Shown: piece after piece, positions 35,946-44,271 of the stretch
How positions within the stretch are numbered: the stretch's first letter is position 1
Layout: each line of letters starts with the position of its first letter
Assembly: GCA_025353585.1 (NCBI GenBank)
Contig: JANXOM010000174.1
Span: 51,016 to 115,015 of the forward strand
Length of the DNA: 64,000 nt
Origin: Deltaproteobacteria bacterium
GTDB lineage: Bacteria; Myxococcota_A; Polyangia; Haliangiales; Haliangiaceae
Direction: 5' to 3'
Notes under the pieces: model-generated
The model's input: the letters and a program-made list of their open reading frames with translations, nothing else
What the model was told of the DNA's origin: nothing
Databases searched by the model: none
Made by a program: the position numbers and the translations under genes

Positions 35946-38206
35946 GCCAGCCTCCAGCGGTCCCGGCTCGCCGCGACGACCTCGGGCAAGATCGGGATCT
36001 CGTCGAACGCGCAGCCGAGCGCGTCGCTCACCGCGTTGGCCACCGCGGCCGCCGGCCCGTCCATCGGGATCTCGCCGACGCCCTTGGCCCCGCTCGGCCC
36101 GAACGGATACGGGACCTCGACCATGATCGTCTCGAGCTCCGGCGCGTCGGCGAACGTCGGCACGATGCAGTTCGTCATGCTCGCGTTCGCGACCCGGCCC
36201 TCGCGGTACACGATGTTCTCGAGGAGCGCCCAGCCGAGCGCCTGCAGCGTGCCGCCCTCGATCTGCCCCTTCACGATGATCGGGTTGATCGCCTTGCCGA
36301 CGTCGATCGCCTGCACGCAGCGGAGGAGCTTGACCTCGTAGGTGTCGAGATCGACCTCGACGTCGACGAGGCACGCGCCCCAGCCGAACACCGGGTAGGC
36401 CGCGCCGGTGTACGTCGCGTCGTCCCACGCGATGCCCGGCGGCGGCTCGTACTGCACCATGTCGGCGAGCTCGGGCGCGCCGCTCTCGACGTACGCGTTC
36501 GCGAGCGCGGCGAGATCACCGGTGACGCCGTGCTCGCGGCCCCAGGCCTCGAGCCGCCCGCGCACGCGCCGGCAGCACCGGTCCACGACGCCGCCGACGA
36601 CCATGCACGTGCGGCTCGCGACGGTCGGGCCGCTGTCCGGGACGTCCCGCGTGTTCGGATCCACCACGACCACGCGCGCCGGATCCACGTTCAGCGCGTC
36701 CGATGCGATCTGCGTGAACATCGTGATCGCGCCCTGCCCGATGTCCGTCGAGCTCGCGCGCACCTCGAACCGCCCGCCGGCGACGACAGCGACCTGGGCC
36801 CGCCCGGCCAGCCGCGCCTCGCCCGAGCCCGTGAAGCCCGCGCCGTGAAAGTAGAAGCACACGCCGCGCCCGCGCCGCAGGGGCGAGCCGTTCGCGGCCA
36901 CGCCCGCGCGCACCGGCGGCGTCCCCGCGCAGTCGCGGATCGCGGTCAGCACCTCGTCGCTGCCGACGCTGGCGCCGAGGATCTGGCTCGTCGCCGTGGA
37001 GTCGCCCTTGCGCAGCGCGAGCCGCGTCCGCAGCGCCAGCGGGTCCTCGCCGCGCAGCACGGCGAGCTTCTCGATCTGCCGCTCGTACGGAAACGTCGTC
37101 TGGGGCGCGCCGAAGCCGCGGAACGCGCCGTGGGGCGGGTGGTTCGTCGCGACGCAGCGCCCGCGCACGCGCGTGACCGCGCAGCGATACGGCCCCGCCG
37201 CGTGCAAGACGCCGCGCGACAGCACCACGGGCGACAGCGTCAGGTACGCGCCGCCGTCCATGACGCAGTCGACGTCGATCGCCACGATCTCGCCCGCCGC
37301 GTCGACGGCGAGCCGGTGCCGCGTGCGCGCCGGGTGCCGCTTCGTCGTTGCCGCGATGTCCTCGTCGCGCTCGTACACGATCTTCACCGCGCGCTGCGCC
37401 TTGTGGGCGAGCAGCGCCACGTGGCCCGCGAGCATCGACGGATATTCTTCTTTTCCGCCGAACCCGCCGCCGGTCACCGACTGCGCGATCACGACGTCGG
37501 TCGGCCCGCAGCCGAGCAGCGCCTTCATCGCCTTGTGCACGTAGTACGGGCACTGCATCGAGCCGACGATGTAGCAGCGGCCCTCGCGCCACTCCGCCAT
37601 CATCGCCTGCGGCTCGATGTACATCTGCTCCTGCGCGCCGGTGACGTATTCGCCCTCGATGACGTGGGCCGCGCCGGCGACGATCGCCTCGAACTCGGCG
37701 TCTCTCGCGTGGCCCTTGCGGATGAGGAACTGCTTGTAGACGTTGTCGTCGCCGTAGAGCTTGACCTCGGCCGCGAGGGCGGCATCCATCGTGAAGATGG
37801 CCGGCTTGACGGTGATGCGGGGCGTCACGGCGGCGCACGCCGCGATCGCGAGCGCCTTCGTCGGCGCGGCCACGAGCGCGAGCGCCTCGTCGACGTGCAT
37901 CACGCGGCCGCCGACCGGCACGAGCGCGACCTGGTCCTCCTCGATGAGGAGGATCATGTTCTTGCCGGGGATGTCCGCGGCCGTGACGAAGACGGTGCCG
38001 GTGCCGGCCCAGTCGTAGCCCGGATCGAGATCGAACCCGTCGAGGACGCCGTGCGGGATCTTCGAGCGGACGGTCGCGCCGTACCAGACGCCCGGCGCGT
38101 CCAGGTCGTCGAGGTAGCGCGCGCGGCCAGTGACCTTGGCGACGCCGTCGACCCGGGGCAGCGAGGTGCCCACGGTGGCCGGGGCGCCGACTGCGCGCGG
38201 TTCCAT
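35942..38206 (-). CDS. Molybdenum hydroxylase large subunit (xanthine dehydrogenase family)
   Basis: 754 residues. Starts with the family opening GTSLPRVDGVAKVTGRARYLDD. Molybdopterin-contact motifs QEQMYIEPQAMMA, GGGFGGKEEY and AFRGFGAPQ are present, and the C-terminal block GAKGVGEIPMDGPAAA holds the catalytic Glu. The active-site loop is AFRGFG rather than the CO dehydrogenase AYRCSFR, so a purine, aldehyde or aromatic hydroxylase is expected rather than CO oxidation. Substrate cannot be set from sequence. TAGATC lies exactly 6 nt before the ATG. First gene of the three-subunit operon. Confidence 0.92.
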   Translation of the reverse strand: MEPRAVGAPATVGTSLPRVDGVAKVTGRARYLDDLDAPGVWYGATVRSKIPHGVLDGFDLDPGYDWAGTGTVFVTAADIPGKNMILLIEEDQVALVPVGGRVMHVDEALALVAAPTKALAIAACAAVTPRITVKPAIFTMDAALAAEVKLYGDDNVYKQFLIRKGHARDAEFEAIVAGAAHVIEGEYVTGAQEQMYIEPQAMMAEWREGRCYIVGSMQCPYYVHKAMKALLGCGPTDVVIAQSVTGGGFGGKEEYPSMLAGHVALLAHKAQRAVKIVYERDEDIAATTKRHPARTRHRLAVDAAGEIVAIDVDCVMDGGAYLTLSPVVLSRGVLHAAGPYRCAVTRVRGRCVATNHPPHGAFRGFGAPQTTFPYERQIEKLAVLRGEDPLALRTRLALRKGDSTATSQILGASVGSDEVLTAIRDCAGTPPVRAGVAANGSPLRRGRGVCFYFHGAGFTGSGEARLAGRAQVAVVAGGRFEVRASSTDIGQGAITMFTQIASDALNVDPARVVVVDPNTRDVPDSGPTVASRTCMVVGGVVDRCCRRVRGRLEAWGREHGVTGDLAALANAYVESGAPELADMVQYEPPPGIAWDDATYTGAAYPVFGWGACLVDVEVDLDTYEVKLLRCVQAIDVGKAINPIIVKGQIEGGTLQALGWALLENIVYREGRVANASMTNCIVPTFADAPELETIMVEVPYPFGPSGAKGVGEIPMDGPAAAVANAVSDALGCAFDEIPILPEVVAASRDRWRLA

Positions 38207-38221
38207 CTGGAGGATCTACCG

Positions 38222-39658
38222 CTACTTGCGGCGCGTGTACACCGGTAGCGGGCCGTGGTTGCGGGTGGACGCGCGGCGGAGCTTGACGTTCTGGATCTGG
38301 GTCACGGCGACGTGGCCCGTCGTGCCCGCGGGCGGCGCCAAGAAATCGCTCGAGAACACGTGCGCGCGGATGGCGTCGTAGCCGCCCGGAATCTTCGCGG
38401 TGCTCGCTTCCTCGACGAACGCGCCATCGGTCGCCTGCGGCGCGAAGTCGAAGACATCGGTGGGCAGCGTGGGGTAGCGCACCGCGCCCGTGGCGCTGCC
38501 CGGCGCGGCGATCCGCCAGGACCAGTTGTCCTGCGCCGTGTTCGTGCTGCGCGAGAACGCGACCGCGGCGAGCACCGCGTCGGGCGCGAGCCCCGTCGTC
38601 GCCGGCGTCCACGTGACGGTGTTCGTGGTCAGGTCCAGGCTCGGCGAGGTCGTGTAGTCCTGCAGCAACGACGCGCCGACGTCGAGCGTGAACGTGTCGC
38701 TCGGCGAGCCCCAGTCGACGAGCGTCTGACGGTCGAAGACCGCGCCCTGGCGGGACGGCGAGGTCCCCACGACCTGCGTGGCCCCGACGACCTGCGCGGC
38801 GGGGGGGACGGCCAGGGCCACGGTCGCGGTCGCGCTGCCGCCGCCGATGCTCGTGCCGGCGCTGGTCGAGAACAGATCGCCTTGCGCCGAGAGCAGCACC
38901 TTGTCCGTGTCGATGAACGTGACGTCGGGCGGGATGTTCGAGTACGTCGCCGTCGTCGTCCCGAAGGCGACGTACGGCCCCGCGACGGTGAGGGTGGTGT
39001 CGTTCGCGATCGGCGCGGCGGTCACCAGGATGGACGAGAGCGGCGCGAAGTTGGTGTCCAAGGTCTCGACCAGGACGTCGGCCGTGGCGGGGCAGCCGGA
39101 CAGCGTGACGGAGACGGGCGGGTTGTTGGCGGCGATGCCGAGGAGCACCGGCGGGTCGAGCGAGACCGACCCGCACGGCGTGTTCAGCTGGTAGTGCGCG
39201 GCGACGAGATCGTTCGGCACGACGACCTGGAACGTCACGGGCGGCGGCGGCTGGCCGAAGCCGCCGAGGTCGAGGTGAAGGTCGTCGCCCGGCTTCACGC
39301 CGGCGAAGGTGTCGAGCCGGTTCTGGGTCACGGGCACGGCGAACGCGGCCGGCTGGATCGGCTCGATCGCGGTGACCGAGCCGCCGGCCGCCATGACGGC
39401 GCTGGCCGTGCCATCGCTGCCGGTCAGCGTGTTCGACACGACCGAGGAGTCGGCGTTGAGGAAGTACGTCTTGACGCCGGCTGCGGGCGCGCCGTCGAGC
39501 GTGACGGTCAGCCGGACGGGCAACGCCGGGCCATCGATCGCGGCGTCGGCCGAGCCGTGCCCGTCGACGCCGGGGGCCGCGTCCGCGAGGTGGTTCGTGC
39601 CGTCGTCACCGCAGGCAGCGAGGAATCCGAGCGTCAGCAAGGCCAGGGTTGAGCGCAT
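38222..39658 (-). CDS. CGDDG-type lipoprotein, paralogue of the next gene
   Basis: 478 residues. Signal with lipobox LAAC then the CGDDG opening common among myxobacterial surface lipoproteins, an Asp/Gly/Ala linker, and an Ig-like or carboxypeptidase-regulatory-like domain (VRLTVTLDGAPAAGVKTYFLNADSSVVSNTLTGSDGTASAVM). The block DTFAGVKPGDDLH and a distal Trp-rich domain are shared with the protein at 39708-41321, showing tandem duplication. Function unknown; cell-surface or adhesin-like role is inference. TACCAT is 6 nt before the ATG. Confidence 0.8.
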   Translation of the reverse strand: MRSTLALLTLGFLAACGDDGTNHLADAAPGVDGHGSADAAIDGPALPVRLTVTLDGAPAAGVKTYFLNADSSVVSNTLTGSDGTASAVMAAGGSVTAIEPIQPAAFAVPVTQNRLDTFAGVKPGDDLHLDLGGFGQPPPPVTFQVVVPNDLVAAHYQLNTPCGSVSLDPPVLLGIAANNPPVSVTLSGCPATADVLVETLDTNFAPLSSILVTAAPIANDTTLTVAGPYVAFGTTTATYSNIPPDVTFIDTDKVLLSAQGDLFSTSAGTSIGGGSATATVALAVPPAAQVVGATQVVGTSPSRQGAVFDRQTLVDWGSPSDTFTLDVGASLLQDYTTSPSLDLTTNTVTWTPATTGLAPDAVLAAVAFSRSTNTAQDNWSWRIAAPGSATGAVRYPTLPTDVFDFAPQATDGAFVEEASTAKIPGGYDAIRAHVFSSDFLAPPAGTTGHVAVTQIQNVKLRRASTRNHGPLPVYTRRK

Positions 39659-39707
39659 CGGGTGATGGTAACCCAGCGGCCTGGCTCACCGAAGCGAGCG
39701 CGACGAC

Positions 39708-41321
39708 CTAACGACGCGGCGTGCGACGGCGCACGACGCGCTTGCTGCTCGCCGTCTCGTGGAGCGGCACCGTCACGCGCGTCCTCGCGACCGCCGCCTG
39801 CTGCTGGTCCGCGAAGCTGGCCGTCGCGCTCTGATACGAGCCCGAGGCCGAACCCGTCACCAGGTCGAAGATGATCGTGCCGTCGCTGTGGAGGCCGTTC
39901 GCGCGGAACGCGTCGTAGCCGCCGGGGGCCTTGTAGATCTCCGAGAAGGCGAAGCGCGCCGTGTCGGACGCGGTCGGCTTGTAGTCGAACACGTCGGTCG
40001 GCAGCGTCGGGAAGACGACCGAGCCCGCCTCGGTGCCGTTCGCGACGATCTGCCAGTCCCAGATGTGCTCGTCACCGCCACCCGAGCCCGAGCCCGACCC
40101 CGACCCCGAGCCCGAGCCCGAGCCCGAGCCCGCGCTGACCCGGTCGAACTCCGCCGACGCGTAGATTCCATCTGGCGCGACGCCGCCCGATGCCTGCATC
40201 CACGTGACCGCGTTCGCCGCGACGTCGTACGCCGGGTCGGACGCGAAGTGAGTCAGGAGCTTCACGCCGTCGTACGCGAACGTATCGCTCGGGGCGCCCC
40301 AATTCACGCCGAGCTGGGTGTCGAAGCCGCTGAGGTCACCGAGGTCACTCTCGACCACCTGCTCGGTCGCGGTGACGGTCGGGAACGGGAGCGCAGCCGA
40401 CCCCGCGCCCGCCGCCAGCGTCACGGCCTGCTGGTTCGAGATGAGGACGCCGCGCGTGGTCAGGACCACCTTCGTGGTGGTGACGTCGCTGGCCGCCGAC
40501 CCGATGCCCGTGTAGCTCACGGCGGTGGCGCCGAGCGGCAGGTAGGGTCCGGCGACGGTCAACGGGGTGGCGTCCGCGACGGCCTGGTTGGCGACGAAGA
40601 TCGTGTCGAGGAGATTGCCGCTGGCGTCGCGCGTCGCGACCACGATGTCGGCGGTGCCGGCGCAGTCCGAGAGCGTCACCGAGACGGGCGGGTTGTTCAG
40701 CGCGACGCCCGCCGGCGCCAGCCTCGCGACCGCGGACGCCACGCGCGTCGAGCGGTGCGCGACGCGCAGCTGTGGGGTGCCAGCGCTGCCGCTGCCGCTG
40801 CCGGTGAGCGGCGTGATGTCCGCGCCGCCACACGTCGTGTCGATCTCGTACGTCGAGACGTTCGCGTTGACATCGACGGGGACCGTGAGGTCGAACGTGA
40901 TGTCCATGGTCGTGGGCGGCGTCCCCCGCCCGATGTCATCGTGCAGGTCGTCGCCCGGCTTGACGCCGGCGAACGTGTCGAGGAAGTCCTGGGTGGTGGC
41001 GGCCGCGACCGCCGCGGCGGGCTGGGGCTCGATGACGGTGACCGAACCGCCCGGATCCATCACGGCGCTCGCGACGCCGCTGGCGTCCGTCGTGGCGTTG
41101 GAGACGACCGTGGAATCGGCGTTGAGGAAGTAGACCTTGACGCCCGCCGCGGGGGCGCCCGACACCGTCACGGTCATCTTGACGGGGGTGTTCGCCGGCG
41201 GCGCGTCGATGTTGCTCCCGCTGTCGATGCCGCTGCCACCGCCATCGACGAGCTTGTTCGTGCCGTCATCGCCGCAGGCGACGAGCGCCGTGAAGAGGAC
41301 CATCGCTACGTTAGTTCGCAT
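39708..41321 (-). CDS. CGDDG-type lipoprotein with Gly-Ser repeat, paralogue of the previous gene
   Basis: 537 residues. Lipobox LVAC followed by CGDDGTNKL, a Gly/Ser/Asp linker, and the same regulatory-like domain as its neighbour (TVTVSGAPAAGVKVYFLNADSTVVSNATTDASGVASAVM). It differs by a Gly-Ser linker of about nine GS units (nt 40081-40132), two further GSGSGS patches and a basic C-terminal tail. Unknown function. TAGGAT lies 6 nt before the ATG, with no ribosome site. Confidence 0.8.
   Translation of the reverse strand: MRTNVAMVLFTALVACGDDGTNKLVDGGGSGIDSGSNIDAPPANTPVKMTVTVSGAPAAGVKVYFLNADSTVVSNATTDASGVASAVMDPGGSVTVIEPQPAAAVAAATTQDFLDTFAGVKPGDDLHDDIGRGTPPTTMDITFDLTVPVDVNANVSTYEIDTTCGGADITPLTGSGSGSAGTPQLRVAHRSTRVASAVARLAPAGVALNNPPVSVTLSDCAGTADIVVATRDASGNLLDTIFVANQAVADATPLTVAGPYLPLGATAVSYTGIGSAASDVTTTKVVLTTRGVLISNQQAVTLAAGAGSAALPFPTVTATEQVVESDLGDLSGFDTQLGVNWGAPSDTFAYDGVKLLTHFASDPAYDVAANAVTWMQASGGVAPDGIYASAEFDRVSAGSGSGSGSGSGSGSGSGGGDEHIWDWQIVANGTEAGSVVFPTLPTDVFDYKPTASDTARFAFSEIYKAPGGYDAFRANGLHSDGTIIFDLVTGSASGSYQSATASFADQQQAAVARTRVTVPLHETASSKRVVRRRTPRR
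40081..40132. repeat. Hexanucleotide repeat (CCCGAG/CCCGAC) coding for Gly-Ser
   Basis: Consecutive copies of a 6-bp unit, mostly cccgag with two cccgac variants, inside the lipoprotein gene. On the coding strand it gives a (Gly-Ser)n linker. Because the unit is a multiple of three, copy-number change would alter linker length without a frameshift. Confidence 0.85.
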
Positions 41322-41424
41322 CTCACCATCCTAATGGATCGGCGCGAGGCAGAGGACGGCGACGAGCGTGATCCAGTGCACGCAGGGGCGCTATTCCAGC
41401 GTGGCCGGGGCGTAGGATGCGGCC

Positions 41425-42444
41425 ATGCGCATGCGCGAGATCGGCGTCGGTGGGCCGAGCGTGGCCGTCGTCGGATGCGGCGATGTCTCGCTCGCACGTG
41501 CCGCGGCGCGCGGCCTCGATTCGAGCGAGGTGAAGCGGGCGCTCGGCGCGGCGATCGAGCTCGGCGTCGGGCTCGTCGATGTCGCCGAGGACGCGGACAC
41601 GCTCAAGCTCGTCGGGGACGCGATCCGCTCGCAGCGCGCGCGCGACCGCGTGGTCGTGGCGACGCGCGTCCCGCCGCGGACGAAGGGCACGTGGGCCGAT
41701 GCGCTCTCGCAGGCGCTGCCCGTGCACCACGTCGTCGAGCAGGTCGACGCGGCGCTGCGGGCGAGCAAGCTCGACGCGATCGGCCTCGCGCAGCTGCCGC
41801 TGTGGCCGGAGTTTCGCGACTCGACGGCGTGGGCCGAGCTCCAGGGGATCTGCGCGCAGCTCGTGCGCGACGGCAAGGTGCAGCGCTGGGGCGCGATCGT
41901 CGAGGAGGTCGACGCGCCGGACGCGGCGGAGAAGCTCGCCGACGACCACTGGCTCGCGTGCGTGCAGGTCACGTTCAGCGCGTGCGCGCGCGAGGCCGGC
42001 CCGCTGATCGATCGGCTCGCGAAGCGTGGCGTCTCCGTGCTGGCGCGTCGCGTGCTCGCGGGCGGGACGCTGGCCGGCGCGATCGGCCCGGGCGCGAAGC
42101 TCTCGTTGCGCGACGACCGCGGCGAGCTCGAGCCGGCCGAGCTGGTGCGGATCGCGGTCGGCGCGGCGGAGCTGGCCGCGCTCGTGTCACACGAGCCGGC
42201 CGTCGCGCGGTCGTGCGTGCAGGCGCGCGCGCGGCTCGACACGGTGAAGACGCGGCGGCCCGATGCGATCGAGAGCGCGACGATCGCGGACCTCGCGCTC
42301 CGCTACGCGATCGATCGACCGGGGATCACGTGCGCGCTGGTGCGGCTGCACCGCCACGAGCACGTGCTCGGCGCGATGACGGCGGCCGGCGCGGACTCGC
42401 TGTCTCCGGAGTTGATGAAGCGACTTGGCGCGCTCGACATCTGA
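41425..42444 (+). CDS. Aldo/keto reductase-fold protein lacking the catalytic tetrad
   Basis: 339 residues of AKR (TIM-barrel) type: GVGGPSVAVVGCGDVSLA opening, ELGVGLVDVAEDADTLKLVGDAI, RVVVATRVPP, VVEQVDAALRASKLDAIGLAQLPLWP and a C-terminal LALRYAIDRPGITCALVRLHRHEHV block. Of the tetrad Asp-Tyr-Lys-His, only Asp52 is kept: the Tyr position is Ala57, the Lys is Arg81 and the His is Pro125. It is therefore unlikely to reduce carbonyls and may be a binding or regulatory relative. TAGGAT lies 6 nt before the ATG. It ends 24 bp before the radical SAM gene. Confidence 0.75.
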   Translation: MRMREIGVGGPSVAVVGCGDVSLARAAARGLDSSEVKRALGAAIELGVGLVDVAEDADTLKLVGDAIRSQRARDRVVVATRVPPRTKGTWADALSQALPVHHVVEQVDAALRASKLDAIGLAQLPLWPEFRDSTAWAELQGICAQLVRDGKVQRWGAIVEEVDAPDAAEKLADDHWLACVQVTFSACAREAGPLIDRLAKRGVSVLARRVLAGGTLAGAIGPGAKLSLRDDRGELEPAELVRIAVGAAELAALVSHEPAVARSCVQARARLDTVKTRRPDAIESATIADLALRYAIDRPGITCALVRLHRHEHVLGAMTAAGADSLSPELMKRLGALDI

Positions 42445-42468
42445 ACATCCGAGCAGTATCTTGCGCCG

Positions 42469-44262
42469 GTGCGCGATCGACCGACGGCGAACCCGACGAA
42501 CCGCTTCGCGGCCACCGAGACGATCTACGACGACGGCGAGGCGCCGCCGCCGTCCTCGCTGCAGTTGATCGACGACCAGTCGCGCTCGATCCTCGCGCAC
42601 AACGACTCGCCGGACATCGGCTTCCGCTGGACCGTGAACCCGTACCGCGGCTGCAGCCACGCGTGCGCCTACTGCCTCGATGGCGCCACGCCGATCCTGA
42701 TGAGCGACGGGCGCACGAAGGCCCTCCGTGACGTGAGCGTCGGCGACGAGATCTACGGCACGCGCAGCGCGGGGCAGCACCGCTACCTCGTGCGGACGCA
42801 CGTGCTCGCGCACTGGGCGACGGCGAAGCTCGCGCACCGCGTGCGCCTGGCGGACGGCACCACGCTCGTCGCGAGCGGCGACCATCGGTTCCTGACGGAG
42901 CGCGGCTGGAAGTACGTCGCCCCGCTCCGGGCGGGGCCGCGGCCGCACCTGACCTCGACCCACTCGCTCATCGGCATCGGCGCGCTCGCGCCCACGCCGC
43001 TTCACGAGCCCGACTACCGACGCGGCTATCTGTGCGGGATGATCCGCAGCGAGTCCGTCGTGGGGCGGCGAGCGATCGCCATGCGCGAGGCGCCGGTGCG
43101 GGCGAGCGCGGCCTGGCACCACGGGTTCGTGACCGCGATGTTCGCGCGCGGCGCGCAGAGCATCGGCGTCGACGGCGGGGCGCTGCCGCAGGTGGTCGAG
43201 TCGGTCCGCGTGCTCGGGCTGACGGCGTCGGTGAGGTCGGACCGAACGCCGCGCGCCGAGCCCGCGTGGACCGTGCGGATCCGCGGTGCCCTACCCACCT
43301 GGGGCCGCGCGAGGAAGACGCCGCGCGACCTCCGCGTCGTGGCGGTCGAGCCGCTCGGTGTTCGGCCGCTGTTCGACATCACGACCGGCACCGGTGACTT
43401 CATCGCGAACGGCGTGGTCAGCCACAACTGCTACGCGCGGCCATCGCACGAGTACCTCGGCCTGGGCGCGGGCACGGACTTCGACACGAAGATCGTGGTG
43501 AAGCGGCGCGCGGCGGAGCTCTTGCGTGAAGCGTTCGACAAGCCGTCCTGGGCCGGCGAGCAGGTCATGTTTTCGGGCGTGACGGACTGCTACCAGCCCG
43601 CCGAGGCCGAGCTGCAGCTGACGAAGCAGTGCCTCGAGGTATGCCTCGAGTACAAGAACCCGGTCGGGCTCATCTCGAAGAGCGTGCTCGTGCTCCGTGA
43701 CATCGAGCTGCTCGCGGAGCTCTCACGCGAGGCGGGGCTGCACGTGGGCGTGAGCGTCGCGTTCGCGGATGCCGAGCCCGCGCGCGCGATCGAGCCGTGG
43801 GCGCCCACGCCGGCCCGCCGGTTCAAGGTGATCGAGGCGCTCGCGAAGGCGGGCATCACGGTCGGCGTGATCTGCGCGCCGGTGATGCCGGGGCTCAACG
43901 ACGATCAGATGGTGCGCGTCCTCGAGCGCGCGCGCGACGCCGGCGCGACGACCGCGCACTGGGTCCTCTTGCGCCTGCCGGGCGCCGTGGCGACGGTGTT
44001 CGAGGAGCGCGTGCGCGGCGTGATGCCGCTGGCGGCCGACAAGATCCTCCATCGGATCCGCGAGACGCGCGGCGGCGAGAAGCTCTACGACTCGCGCTTT
44101 CACGTGCGCGGCCGCGGCGAGGGCGTCTACGCGCAGATGCTGAACGCGCTGTTCGAGGCGACGGTCACGCGCCTCGGCTTCACGCACCGCGGCGAGCACC
44201 GGCTGATGGAGTCGCGCTTCCGGCGGCCAGAGAAGCCCAAGGCGCAGCTGTCGCTGTTCTGA
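42469..44262 (+). CDS. Rv2578c/PA0069-family radical SAM protein with an in-frame intein
   Basis: 597-residue precursor. The flanking extein halves join to a SplB-like radical SAM protein of about 345 residues: TVNPYRGCSHACAY then CYARPSHEYLGLGAG. The cluster motif CxxxCxxC is Cys62, Cys66 and, after splicing, Cys321. Downstream blocks VMFSGVTDCYQPAEAELQLTKQCLE, GVSVAFAD and LPGAVATVFEERV are typical of this family. Residues 69-320 (nt 42673-43428) are an intein. Substrate of the family is unknown. GTG start, with TATCTT 6 nt upstream. Confidence 0.9.
   Translation: MRDRPTANPTNRFAATETIYDDGEAPPPSSLQLIDDQSRSILAHNDSPDIGFRWTVNPYRGCSHACAYCLDGATPILMSDGRTKALRDVSVGDEIYGTRSAGQHRYLVRTHVLAHWATAKLAHRVRLADGTTLVASGDHRFLTERGWKYVAPLRAGPRPHLTSTHSLIGIGALAPTPLHEPDYRRGYLCGMIRSESVVGRRAIAMREAPVRASAAWHHGFVTAMFARGAQSIGVDGGALPQVVESVRVLGLTASVRSDRTPRAEPAWTVRIRGALPTWGRARKTPRDLRVVAVEPLGVRPLFDITTGTGDFIANGVVSHNCYARPSHEYLGLGAGTDFDTKIVVKRRAAELLREAFDKPSWAGEQVMFSGVTDCYQPAEAELQLTKQCLEVCLEYKNPVGLISKSVLVLRDIELLAELSREAGLHVGVSVAFADAEPARAIEPWAPTPARRFKVIEALAKAGITVGVICAPVMPGLNDDQMVRVLERARDAGATTAHWVLLRLPGAVATVFEERVRGVMPLAADKILHRIRETRGGEKLYDSRFHVRGRGEGVYAQMLNALFEATVTRLGFTHRGEHRLMESRFRRPEKPKAQLSLF
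42673..43428 (+). mobile_element. Intein with decayed LAGLIDADG homing endonuclease
   Basis: 252 residues (precursor 69-320). Splicing residues are intact: Cys1 (CLDGATPILMSDG), block B with His139 (VASGDHRFLT), block F/G (PLFDITTGTGDFIANGVVSHN) ending His319-Asn320, and Cys321 as the +1 nucleophile. The middle has two helices that align with LAGLIDADG motifs: RGYLCGMIRSES where GDG would be expected, and WHHGFVTAMFARGAQ where D-x-E-G-S would be expected. The acidic residues are lost in both, so the element should splice but not home. Confidence 0.88.
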
Positions 44263-44271
44263 TGAAGGGGG

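Noticed and set aside
35942..38206. Carbon monoxide dehydrogenase large subunit
   Set aside because: The active-site loop has AFRGFG and lacks the Cys-containing AYRCSFR loop needed for CO oxidation.
42469..44262. Frameshifted or fused radical SAM gene
   Set aside because: The extra 252 residues have all intein splicing blocks and the flanks join into an unbroken family motif, so it is an intein and not an assembly or annotation fault.
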